The translations under genes were made by a program, and so were the position numbers. From Rugalucina vietnamica (taxonomy: Eukaryota > Mollusca > Bivalvia > Lucinida > Lucinidae): a stretch of DNA of 64,000 nt. The stretch lies in NCBI GenBank assembly GCA_964017185.1, contig OZ024879.1, positions 44,337,883-44,401,882 on the forward strand, read 5' to 3'. Shown here piece by piece: positions 1 to 8,277 of this stretch (the stretch's first letter is position 1; each line of letters starts with the position of its first letter). The notes below the pieces were generated by a model. It was not told where the DNA came from, did not search any database, and saw only the letters and a program-made list of their open reading frames with translations.

Positions 1-376
1 GTGGTTATCATGATTTATTCGTTTGTCCTTCATGGTTCATTGACTTGTTGGAGATTCACCACGAGTACCGAACAACTAACTAAATGTTGTGAACCACAGC
101 AGAAGATGAGGGTGAGGTTAGGGTCCGGTTTAAGCCCCCCATTAATTTTATATTACTGATCGTTCCAAGGTTATATTTCTGTTGAGGTTCTAATTGTTTT
201 GTGTTATGTGCTGTTTGATCCTTATGCACGTTTTTAAAGTTTTAGTTAAGTTTCGGTAATTGAGTGGGCGCCTAGTGGGAAATAGCTGCTAACTCGACTT
301 ACGATATGTTTTACGATTAGTTTTTACCCACTCCTTGGATTGTGGAGTGGGAATTTCTTTTTTGTTTGCGCATGAT
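1..376 (+). mobile_element. 3' end of Penelope-like element copy C (window-truncated)
   Basis: Equivalent to 19396-19771. It contains the 3' untranslated part shared with copies at 15240-15706 and 17880-18327. It ends in the hairpin CCCACTCC/GGAGTGGG (331-355), which in other copies reads CCCACCTC/GGAGTGGG. The start of the element lies outside the window. Confidence 0.7.
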
Positions 377-434
377 TCAGTATGAAGGAACTTGTCCCCA
401 TGTTATGCCATTTTATATCTTTAAACTTCACGCG

Positions 435-1320
435 CCGTGATAATCGCAACATAACGTGACATACGTATTAAAACGGGGTCAACACCGTCAAAGACCGTAA
501 CGCACTGTAACAAAACGAAACAAAATGTGTTCCGTAGGAAACGGGACGTGACGTGAGACGCTCAAGATCCAGATCCGTAGCTTACCGGGCTATTCACTAG
601 CTTCACGTTGCACTACGGACCGCCTCTGAGTTTTACTACGTACTGTTACGTACTGTCACGGTGTATTACGTTCAGCACGTTTTATCACGACCCATTACGT
701 TTCTCATTTCCGCCGTGACTGCCGTGGCAGATTTTTAAACTGCCAAAACATTTGCCATGGTGCCCACGGTTATCACGGCCTGCTACGTTTGCCTATCCCT
801 ATCCCATTCTCTGGCGTTGCGTCACGTTTATCCCGGTTTGATCACGGTTGTCTCAAATGTGGCTGCCGTGACCGCCGGGAACATAGTGTAAACGCTACAT
901 TAACAATAGAGAACATACGCTGCACTATGTCTTGAAGAAGGAATAAAATTCCCTGCATTCTTAATCAACTCTGCAGTCGATTGTTGAGGAGCGGGGTTAA
1001 AATTATTTCAAAGGACTTATTCTTTGTATTGCATCATGCTTACGTTTCGTCCGTAGTAGACCTTGACAGAACAAATAAATAAAAAAAATAATTATAATAA
1101 TAAAAGACGTGCTACGCCTTGGTCAAAACGCAACTGACCGCATTAGAACGTAACAGGCCGTAATAGAACGTGGTAATAATCGTGACAGATCGTTGATAAC
1201 CGTAAAGTACCGTAGTGCCTCCGTGACACACCGGCTTATAAGTACCACGGTTTGTTACGGATATCGTAATACAACGTAAGAAGACTTAACAAGACGTGAT
1301 AGATCTTGACAACAGAGAAA
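435..1320. repeat. Degenerate 10-bp CGT-phased repeat region
   Basis: At 1125-1235 the sequence splits into consecutive units of about 10 bp starting CGT or CGC, with consensus near CGTAAYAGAC. A similar plus-oriented block lies at 450-560. A block of opposite orientation (TTACG, TCACG) lies at 625-790. Between them are unrelated sequence and the paired 35-bp motif. There is no long ORF. Copies are at 19830-20715, 39210-40095 and 58604-59489. Confidence 0.6.
861..895 (+). repeat. 35-bp direct repeat, first copy
   Basis: 861-895 and 1365-1399 differ by one base (GTGACC versus GTGTCC) and are 504 bp apart. Both flank parts of the CGT-phased region. Confidence 0.9.
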
Positions 1321-1364
1321 AATATGACCAAAATTCCACGGCACGCTACGTTTCGAGCCAACGG

Positions 1365-1399
1365 GGCTGCCGTGTCCGCCGGGAACATAGTGTAAACGC
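1365..1399 (+). repeat. 35-bp direct repeat, second copy
   Basis: Partner of 861-895, with the core GCCGGGAACATAGTGTAAAC. Confidence 0.9.
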
Positions 1400-1523
1400 A
1401 GCATAAGAAACTTCAGTGACATGACATTAACGGAAGATCATCCGTTCGTTCGCATGGAATCAGAAAACCTAACTTCCCTCTCAGAAAAAAACAGCTGTTT
1501 CTATAGATCCAGACAGAAGTGAC

Positions 1524-1809
1524 ATGAGTTTTTCTGATATCAACGTCACTGTAGAGGATCGTGACACGCTTACTCAAATACTGGAGCAAATAAAAGAATT
1601 ATTACCGGCTGTGACTGCTCATCTTTCAGAACATAGTCGCCTTGACGAATGGGTTGCGCTTTTTCAAACTCATAAAAGCTGGAGATTTTGATGTCGATCA
1701 TATCGCCACCCAGTTGTTCTGTGATGTCGTCAAATTCGCACAAGTCGGATACGTTCATTCAGTGCGTTTCTCTCCAGCGCTAGCGCCTCAGCATGAGACG
1801 TCACGGTGA
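1524..1809 (+). pseudogene. Frameshifted ORF remnant, unknown family
   Basis: 1524-1691 is an ORF of 55 codons beginning Met-Ser-Phe-Ser-Asp, with a Leu-rich amphipathic segment and Asp-Glu-Trp-Val-Ala-Leu-Phe. A one-base shift near 1670 lets the next frame run to 1809, reading Thr-Gln-Leu-Phe-Cys-Asp-Val-Val-Lys-Phe. The two halves look like one protein. I recall LFCDVV-type motifs in repetitive ORFs of marine invertebrates but cannot name the family. Copies are at 20919-21204, 40299-40584 and 59693-59978, all with the same shift. Confidence 0.4.
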
Positions 1810-1819
1810 CACCTCCATC

Positions 1820-1972
1820 TTACAGCTGTAAACTACCCGCCCCACTGGCACCTCCAATTTCATAATCCTCTGTGACTTCTTTTGATGGACCTTCTTCTAT
1901 TTCGACATGAAATGCCCTGTCGACATTATTTTCTGACTCCTCAATAAACGACACGTCTAAAACATTATCCAT
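1820..1972 (-). pseudogene. Short acidic ORF remnant on the opposite strand
   Basis: This is an ORF of 50 codons from ATG at 1972. It is acidic, with many Glu and Asp, and ends at TAA (1820). The same frame continues open for about 30 more codons past this stop, so the TAA may be a mutation. Unit 1 has Asp where units 2-4 have Ala (base 1880). The function is unknown, and it may be part of a decayed transposon. Copies are at 21215-21367, 40595-40747 and 59989-60141. Confidence 0.3.
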
Positions 1973-2483
1973 TGTAAGACCTTAAAATGTCGTCTGTCTC
2001 CAGTTATCCTGTAGTCTTTAACCTGTTACGAAATATCTACCGTCGTTACGAACCTGTTATGAAAAAAACTGAAAGCTATAGCAACATGTACGTTTTAGAA
2101 ACGGGTTTGTTTAGAATGAGACGTTTGATAATCGGGGACGTTCTTTGAATGTATGGTATGAAATACTCTGTCAAATTATGTCAAGTCATAAAAACAACAA
2201 AAAGTTGAAACTGAAAGCAAAAAAAATAGGATTTAAATGAGGATTTTGTAGACAAAATACAGTTTTGTAAACAAAACTTGTATCAGCTGAGAGTACACTG
2301 TCTCATATTACAACCGCATTCAATAAGTTTAAATAATTATTCTGGACAAATCCAAAACTACAAAATATGCTACTTGCATTTTTTCACTGAAAGCGGACAT
2401 AAGCATATTTCGTCCTGAACCTGTAGCGCACTGTCGTCCAGAACCACACTATGTAGTAAAGAACATCCCTAAGCGTGTATATG
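1973..2483. other. No gene or repeat recognised
   Basis: AT-rich sequence with no ORF, splice-like pair or hairpin of note. The same holds for the equivalents in units 2-4. Confidence 0.5.
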
Positions 2484-2760
2484 CATCAGGAAAACATGTC
2501 CGTGCAATGTATACCCCCTAAACCCCACTTTTATATAGCAAAACTGGGGTACGCAGGGGTATACCTATTTTTCTTATGTTTGCTCCAAAACATAGACTGT
2601 GGGTACTCGTTAGAACCGCCTCGGCGAGGCGGTTCTAACGTGTACCCACAATCTATGATTTGAGAAAAAATAAGAAAAATATCAAACATTTTCTGCTGAA
2701 AATTTTCATTTTTTAAAATTTTAAAAATCTCTGTATATTGCATGGGCAAGTTTTCGTAAT
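2484..2760. mobile_element. Foldback element FB1, intact copy
   Basis: 2567-2683 folds into a hairpin of ~58-bp arms. The inner 2608-2640 is a perfect 16+1+16 palindrome with a GC-rich tip, and 2598-2650 pairs with one mismatch. Two relatives lie in the same unit: a copy lacking the palindrome (12434-12712) and an inverted half (14733-14873). Copies are at 21878-22154, 41258-41534 and 60652-60928. Confidence 0.75.
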
Positions 2761-2825
2761 GTATGTTTCTAAGAAAAATTTTGTAGCATATGTTTCTGTT
2801 GATACATTACGGAAACTTATCCATG
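2741..2825. repeat. Inverted repeat with 35-bp spacer
   Basis: CATGGGCAAGTTTTCGTAAT (2741-2760) pairs with ATTACGGAAACTTATCCATG (2806-2825), with two mismatches. It overlaps the end of FB1. Confidence 0.75.
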
Positions 2826-2994
2826 AATACTTTGGAATTTATTTTAATTACATATTAAATATCTATTTATGAACTAAATTTTAATTTTACAAATATTTAC
2901 CTTGCCTATCATAAAATAATGGTTTATTATATTGATTTTTGTAAGGATTTAGCATTTTTGACTTTTAAATTACATCAATTATTGAGTTTTTCTC

Positions 2995-3050
2995 TTGACC
3001 CCGTCAAACCTCAATTTTACTATATATAAGTATAGGTTTGAAGGGGTTAA
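2995..3050. repeat. Inverted repeat
   Basis: TTGACCCCGTCAAACCT (2995-3011) pairs with AGGTTTGAAGGGGTTAA (3034-3050), with two mismatches around an AT-rich 22-base loop. Confidence 0.7.
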
Positions 3051-3371
3051 GTTCCACACGAAGATGTTTCCATGATGCATATAGACAGGCCGACTTTGAC
3101 TGCTGAATCTGCAAAATTGTTGACGTGTTGGCTTTTTTCATGAACCGTCCTCATACACGTCTTAATCATTGCGGCAGTTAGCTTTTGACTTTCAATTTGC
3201 AAAGAAGCAAATTTTAAGAAACATCACTGAGAAGTTTATACTATTTCAAACTCTTGTGTGGACAACACTGACGGTTCTTTGTAAACATACAAAAGGTAAA
3301 TGAATTATTTCAGACATACAATAATCTTAAGATGTTTTGCACCACCTTACTTCTTTGATTTTTATTTATGA
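3051..3371. other. No gene recognised
   Basis: AT-rich sequence between an inverted repeat and SINE 1. The same holds for 3589-3905 after the SINE. Confidence 0.5.
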
Positions 3372-3588
3372 TTTTTGTTTGTCTGTTTGTTTGTGTTGAC
3401 GCTTAACGTCCCAGTCAACAATTTTTCAGTCATGTCGGGACGGAGCCAACGATTCCTGGGTTTAACCAGTACTGCAGGGAGTTTATGTGTCTTGCTCAAG
3501 GACACAACACGGTGACGCCTGTGGGGATCGAACCCAGAGGACCTCTCGATTCGGAGTCCGACGCTCTACCACTACGCCACTGCGCTCC
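3372..3588 (-). mobile_element. tRNA-derived SINE 1 (unit 1)
   Basis: Read on the minus strand, 3588-3511 is tRNA-like. It has an acceptor start GGAGCGC, an A-box-like TGGCGTAGTGG, an anticodon arm resembling tRNA-Arg (loop CTCCGAA, stem partly lost), and a B-box GGTTCGATCCC. A ~110-bp body follows with an internal GTTGACG...CGTCC motif, then a simple ACAA-type tail (3372-3395). The decayed anticodon stem and attached body favour a SINE over a functional tRNA. The V-SINE or Meta-SINE class cannot be fixed by eye. Confidence 0.75.
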
Positions 3589-3905
3589 TTGTTGTCTTAC
3601 ATATTATATCCCTACGTTTTTGAATTAACGCAGTTTAAACTATACTGTAAATACTACTAAACCTGTGACAGGGATAAACCCACTTTAAATCCAATACAGA
3701 AACATTCTGAAAGCCCACATGTCATACGCCAGAGATTAGATTTGAATTTGTTTTTCACCAATCAGCTAAGGAGTATTTTCCATAAAGGGTGTAGCATGTT
3801 TGCTCGAAGGCTTTTATACGACTTTCGTAAAGTGAAAGGGACGCAAGAGTTTTGCATGAATGAAAGAATTCACAAAAAATTAAAGTGATCAGAACTCACT
3901 TGTGA

Positions 3906-3993
3906 ATATTATTTATTTATTTGTTTATTTATTTATTTATTGTGTGTGTGTGTGTGCGTGCGTGTGTGTGTGCGTGCGTGCGTGCGTGTGAAT

Positions 3994-4082
<89 letters not shown>
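3906..4082 (+). repeat. TTTA and TG/CG microsatellite
   Basis: Two TTTA runs alternate with a TG/CG run (3941-3990) and a pure TG run (4029-4082, 54 bases). The TG run is 60 bases in unit 2 (with a TA interruption) and 82 bases in units 3 and 4. Full tracts are at 23300-23482, 42680-42878 and 62074-62271. Confidence 0.95.
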
Positions 4083-4083
<1 letters not shown>

Positions 4084-4260
4084 TATGTCAATTGTATAGA
4101 GCAGTGGCTGTGAAAAGGTTAAGTCTGACAGAAAATGTATAATAATTTTTACAACAATTTGGGTTTCCGACCAGGTACAACACAAACCAGCCTGTACAGT
4201 CACAGAAGAAACCCAGAATCTTGAAAAATTGGGTATAAGTAGAGGAGGAAATGTACTGTC

Positions 4261-4336
4261 CATGTAGCGAAAACAAAGACGCTGATCAGTTTCGCGGTTA
4301 CCGCGAAGCTGATCTGCGTCTTTGTTTTCGCCCATG
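4261..4336. mobile_element. Foldback element FB2
   Basis: A near-complete 76-bp hairpin. Its tip TTCGCGGTTACCGCGAA is perfectly paired, with arms around GCGAAAACAAAGACGC. A half copy of the right arm and its flank recurs at 5033-5100. Copies are at 23661-23736, 43057-43132 and 62450-62525. Confidence 0.8.
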
Positions 4337-4867
4337 CAAATTGTTGGTTTTCTCACGCACAGGCTCATATTTTTTGTCTTATGTTTTCGGTCAGTGTCTT
4401 ACTTACATGTTTTTAAAAGCGGGGGATTTTTACGTAAATGCAAATAAAACATGGACGCACAGTAAAGTGCTGATTATTTAAACCGTCAAACGTACGGATT
4501 TTCTAAGTTAAAAAATAAAAATGTTGAAAGAAAATGATATGTCAACACATTAATTCTAACACACCTCGCCTATATAGCAAATGGTAAAAAAACGTGTTAT
4601 ATTGTGCAACAATTTCACTGGGCGAATAAGCGTGACGTTACTTTGCGGCATTTGTGACGTCAGCTATCCCACAAAGCAGCGTTGGACGGTGAAACGTCGT
4701 TTAAGCGCACAACAAACGTAATAAGTGTGTGCAAATACCAGCATTACAGTCAAATATTTGGCGGGATATCTGCAATGCAATGGCGGAAAGCTGAACGATA
4801 TCGACGGTTTCAGCAACATTTACTCCATTTGTTGTGTGTTAGAATCGAAATAAATCAGCTCAAGTGC

Positions 4868-4998
4868 GTGAATTGTTGAGTAATAATTCACTGTTTGTCG
4901 GTCAGTTGTAAGACGATAAATCACTCGCGCTACGCGCTCGTGATTTGATCTTCTTTACAACTGACCTCCAAACAGTGAATTATTACTCAACAATTCAC
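4868..4998. mobile_element. Foldback element FB3
   Basis: A 131-bp hairpin. The outer 30 bases (GTGAATTGTTGAGTAATAAT and onward) pair perfectly, the inner GGTCAGTTGTAA pairs, and the tip is CTCGCGCTACGCGCTCG. Copies are at 24268-24398, 43665-43795 and 63058-63188. Confidence 0.85.
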
Positions 4999-5109
4999 TG
5001 CTAGAGCTGATCTATTTCTTAATTTAAATTCAAGCTGATCTGCGCCTTTGTTTTCGCCTATGCAGATTGTTGGCTTTCCCATGGGGCGGCTCATATCTTG
5101 TATTTTAGT

Positions 5110-5178
5110 TTTGACGTTTTTGTCGCGACGTCAAACCTTTAATCTATGTTTCCCGTAAAGATAACGTCAGGACGTTAT
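5110..5178. promoter_or_regulatory. CRE-like palindromes
   Basis: ATAACGTCAGGACGTTAT (5161-5178) is a perfect 8+2+8 dyad. TTGACG at 5111-5116 pairs with CGTCAA at 5129-5134. Another TGACGTCA lies at 4654-4661. They are 0.8-1.3 kb upstream of the peptide gene's first coding exon. A promoter role is inference only. Confidence 0.35.
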
Positions 5179-5324
5179 AAATTTGAATTTTGGTAATGCC
5201 AAAACAATATGGCGACGTTCCCGCTGAAGAGCTGTTAGAAGTGAAAGCACTACAGGACTGAAATAAATTGTTGCTGTACTTTCATTTCTTTCTTTTTTCC
5301 TATCAACACCGACACAAGGACTTG

Positions 5325-5345
5325 TTATATATATATATATATATA
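5325..5345 (+). repeat. TA dinucleotide tract
   Basis: A run of TA about 20 bases long in units 1 and 3, and 18 in unit 4 (near 63516). Confidence 0.9.
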
Positions 5346-5349
5346 CTCA

Positions 5350-5929
5350 GAGGATAAAGTTTAGTCAGTAACTTTGACCAGCCCGATTACTATAATGCCC
5401 AGCCGCTTGTCTTAGATGTTCTCCTGCATTAAATTTGCAAAGTCAGTCTCGAAAGAAACTCCACCAGTTGTCAATTTCGACAGAGTAATTGGTCTTTTTC
5501 GTAAAACATCATTTTTGTAATTACCCGATAAATGATCAAATCGGCGCTTTGATTAATAGCGCTTTCTGATAGAGGTTGTATCCAGTGACAAAAATCCGAA
5601 AAAAATCTTTTCAAAATTCAGCCACAGTCTCGAGAAATAACAAGTCAAATATTCATTATTTTTAGATTACCTCCCTTTCATTTAAAACAAGAACGAAAAT
5701 TGGTGTATGCACTGTGGCAAAACCACATGCGATATTTCAATCGTTTTTTGTTGGAAACGTTAGGTTTTATTCACAGTTTTATGACTGGTAATTTTAATCC
5801 CAAACTATCGAGGGGTTTTGATGCTATAGCGATTTAAACTGTCCCAATGGGATTTTACAGGTATTTTCACTGACTAAACTTTTGCCGGTGAGCATATATT
5901 GTCAGTGCAAATTTGTTTTGTAATTTTAG
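5350..5929. other. Upstream region of the peptide gene
   Basis: It ends in the acceptor TTTGTAATTTTAG. A GCCG/GTGAGC donor-like site at 5886-5887 lies only 43 bases before that acceptor, too close for a normal intron. The 5' UTR exon and promoter were not found. Confidence 0.45.
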
Positions 5930-5940
5930 AGCGTCAACAC

Positions 5941-7822
5941 ATGATGAGGGCCTTAATAGTTATAATTATGCTGATTCAAGCTGTGGTACAGATAAGCTAC
6001 GCACAATTTAGTGATTGTGTTCCACCTACAGCCTATATGAGAAGTTACTTTGAGTGTGAATCAAGCTGTCATGATTAGTGAGTATTGCGCGTATACCACA
6101 AACGATGAGATGCAAATCCCGCTAACAAAACGACCGATGCTCATTGATTGTCATGGACACCATAATTTAACTGACTGTTGCTCATTGATTGTCATGGACA
6201 CCATAATTTAAACAAAAGACATTCTTAGATTATTCCATTATGCCATTCTGATTCGAATTACAAACTTGATTTAAACCGCCTTATTGGCTACCTGGTTAAC
6301 CAAAATCTTAAGAGCAATGTTTGATAAAATTACAGTTATAACATACTAGTAATGTCTAAGGTCTTTATATTTTGGCCGTTACGTTAATTCTTACTTAACA
6401 TGTTACTAAAATGTTAAAGTAAGCAATGATAGCACAATCATGACAATGGCGAGATCGTAAAGAAATACACTCCAAATCGGAGGTAAGACAAATAATCCTA
6501 AATTCTTGCATAGATTTCTATGCGCATAGCTGTTGAAGAAGTTTTCGATTGGTCGAAAGCCGTGTTCAAACAGCAAAACCCATGTTCAAATCATGAAATT
6601 CAAGTGCCGTTTGAACATGTAATTTAGCTGACGTCATTGGTCAATGCGACGTGACGTCATGTGTTTTGTAGAAACAAAATGGCCGACGTTGAAGAAGCTC
6701 CGCGGTTTTCGGTGAGTTTTTACGTTGTTAATGTTATTTTCATGAGATTTTAAGTGGATTAGAGTGAAAATGCAAGAATAGCGATCAACCATGATTTGTT
6801 TCAGTGTTCAAACATTCGCTGGATCACTCGGAAGGTGTTTGAACACGCGGCCTGCGGCCTTGTTTTCAAACACCTTCCTCGTGATCCATCGAATGTTTGA
6901 ACACTGAAAACCATGGTTGATCCCTATAGTCACAATATGGTACTTAATCAGCGGTTAGTACTATAATATTATGTTAAAGTGGGAATTTGTTGACATCGTC
7001 CCGACCCATGCAGGTTCTAATATCAAGACACAGCAAGCCTGCAATATATTATATAAATATATTGAATAATGGATGTAAACAACATACAAGGATGACAACG
7101 TTCAATGAATCAATGTACTAGCGTGAAGGCATTTCAACTGACATTTGATGGCTTATACGTATGTCTATTGAATGGTTTGACTTGAACCACTTTTCCTGGG
7201 CAGGCTCAGACATGAGCGGTTAACCAGTATTTAGAAATTTATTATCGGTTAAGATTCATTTTCTTACCAATGTTTATTTGGTCCCATTTAGATAATACTA
7301 GTCTTTGTATCGACTACCATGTTGAAAGTTGCAAAATTTCAGTTATTCGTTTTGGTTCCATGTTGCCAAATCTAAAGGGTCACTGACGAGACTTTAATAG
7401 ACGAAACCGCGGTATGGCCCATGCCCTTTCTCATTAATATGTTCGCTGCTCTTAAAGGATCTCAGTTTTAATTTTTATTTAGATTGTAAGTCAGAAGTGT
7501 AAAAGGTTTGCCTTGAGGCACAAGCAGTCCATTTATTTCTTTATGTCCAAACGGGCGGGGCCCCAAAACGTGATTAGCCCACGCTCTTGTAGTACAAGAT
7601 GTCGGGAGGGGGCAGAGCGGGGTTGTTGGTTGATTTCGGTTCATTTCTTCACAATCCTTTCTTACTTTATTTAAATGTATATGCTTCGTTTATTTCAGTT
7701 GCAGGAAAAACGACCAGCACGGGTGTCGTTGTGGAGAAGCCTCAAATGAAATGTGCCTCACAGATTTTGATAGAAATATCTTTTGTGCTTGTGGGTGTGG
7801 TATGGGCTCATCTGGAAAATAA
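5941..7822 (+). CDS. Secreted ten-cysteine peptide, two coding exons (unit 1)
   Basis: Two exons are inferred: coding 5941-6077 and 7699-7822, joined by a phase-2 intron of 1621 bp. Exon 1 follows an acceptor (AG at 5928-5929) and ends at a GTGAGT donor (6078). Exon 2 follows TATTTCAG (AG at 7697-7698) and ends in TAA. The product is 86 residues. Residues 1-21 form a signal peptide with a hydrophobic core rich in Ile, Leu and Val and a Ser-Tyr-Ala cleavage context. The mature part has ten cysteines (26, 39, 43, 47, 55, 57, 65, 75, 77, 79) spaced C-x12-C-x3-C-x3-C-x7-C-x-C-x7-C-x9-C-x-C-x-C, implying up to five disulfides. By side-chain count the mature peptide is about net -3. The C-terminal Gly-Lys could allow amidation. 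No family is recognised. The CxxxC and CxC spacings resemble mollusc CS-alpha-beta or mytilin-type defence peptides, but the charge does not. An upstream 5' UTR exon is implied by the acceptor but was not located. Confidence 0.82.
6138..6211 (+). repeat. 41-bp tandem duplication in the peptide-gene intron
   Basis: The 33-bp segment from TGCTCATTGATTGTCATGGA repeats after 41 bp (6138 and 6179). Copies are at 25537-25610 and 44934-45007. Confidence 0.9.
6595..6717 (+). promoter_or_regulatory. Twin-CRE promoter-like module with first-exon-like ORF
   Basis: Two perfect TGACGTCA sites (6629-6636, 6652-6659) flank an inverted CCAAT (ATTGG, 6636-6640). Twenty bases later an ATG (6679) opens 11 codons reading Met-Ala-Asp-Val-Glu-Glu-Ala-Pro-Arg-Phe-Ser, directly followed by a GTGAGT donor (6712). 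I recall MADxEE...PRF starts in repetitive recombinase-like genes of molluscs and cnidarians. If correct, this is a detached first exon. Copies are at 25994-26116 and 45391-45513. Confidence 0.45.
6783..6922. mobile_element. Foldback element FB4
   Basis: A 140-bp hairpin from GATCAACCATG to CATGGTTGATC. The inner arms include CAGTGTTCAAACATTCG and GGAAGGTGTTTGAA, with a tip around GGCCTGCGGCC. An acceptor-like TTTGTTTCAG (6795-6804) lies in the left arm. Copies are at 26182-26321 and 45579-45718. Confidence 0.85.
7377..7420 (+). ncRNA. Hammerhead ribozyme A, intronic (unit 1)
   Basis: Type I hammerhead layout. Stem I pairs GGGTCA (7377-7382) with TGGCCC (7415-7420), using one G-U. The core CTGACGA fits CUGANGA. 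Stem II is 7390-7402, with G-C closing, one A-A mismatch and one C-G. Then comes GAAA, a minimal stem III (ACC/GGT around a 2-base loop), and the cleavage triplet GTA with the predicted cut after A7414. It lies in the intron of the peptide gene, 285 bases before exon 2, in the sense direction. The flanks match ribozyme D (CTAGTCTTTGTATCGACTAC upstream, AAAGGATCTCAGTTTTA downstream). The weak stem II may slow cleavage. Confidence 0.75.
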
Positions 7823-7849
7823 TCCTACATGTTTCCCTTACAACACCAA

Positions 7850-7855
7850 ATTAAA
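7850..7855 (+). promoter_or_regulatory. Candidate poly(A) signal ATTAAA
   Basis: This ATTAAA lies 28 bases after the stop codon of the peptide gene. No AATAAA occurs in the next few hundred bases. Copies are at 27249-27254 and 46643-46648. The hexamer is common in AT-rich DNA, so only its position supports the call. Confidence 0.35.
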
Positions 7856-8277
7856 TGGAATATGACTACAGATTTCTCTGAACTTTAGCTGATATAGGAG
7901 TCTTGGTCCGAACATCTACTATAAACTACCTAAAATTGCCGGTCTGATCATCCGCGGTCATACTAGATATTTATGTTTTCAGCAGCTGGTGCTTGTTATC
8001 CATAAGATTTCAGAGTACAGTGCAATCACTTTCACCGCGCCGCTTGAACTCACGTGGCTTTATCATGCGCATATTGCCAACTGGAACAATATTCTTCAAT
8101 ACACATTGGGCATTACCGAAGTGTTACCTGGAAAATTACCTTTGCAAAACGAATTCGGATATTTCCCATACATCGCTATCAGCGATTGCCTTTATTTGAC
8201 ACCTGTGTGACATCGGGTAATATTCTGATATTTCACAGGTAACTTACAAGGTGGAAAAACATTATAAATAACAATTT
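7856..8277. other. Downstream region of the peptide gene
   Basis: A good acceptor (TTATGTTTTCAG, AG at 7980-7981) is followed by 76 open codons to 8209 and a TTTCACAG/GTAACT junction. No protein similarity is recognised. It could be a noncoding or unknown exon. Confidence 0.3.

Noticed and set aside
3511-3588. Functional tRNA-Arg gene
   Set aside because: The anticodon stem is mostly unpaired and the sequence continues into a SINE body and simple tail.
3921-4142. Cys-Val-rich ORF on the plus strand
   Set aside because: Translation of the TG/CG microsatellite only.
4015-4368. 117-codon minus-strand ORF with a His-Thr run
   Set aside because: The run is the TG microsatellite read in reverse, and the rest crosses foldback FB2. 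Its length varies between units with the microsatellite.
5881-5929. 5' UTR exon ending at GCCG/GTGAGC
   Set aside because: It would require a 43-base intron, shorter than animal introns normally are.
7599-7865. 88-codon plus-strand ORF over exon 2 of the peptide gene
   Set aside because: It runs in a different frame through the splice acceptor and destroys the cysteine pattern. The spliced frame explains the region better.
7982-8209. Possible coding exon after a good acceptor
   Set aside because: The frame is open, but no upstream partner exon, cysteine pattern or recognisable similarity was found. It is kept only as a note in the region entry.
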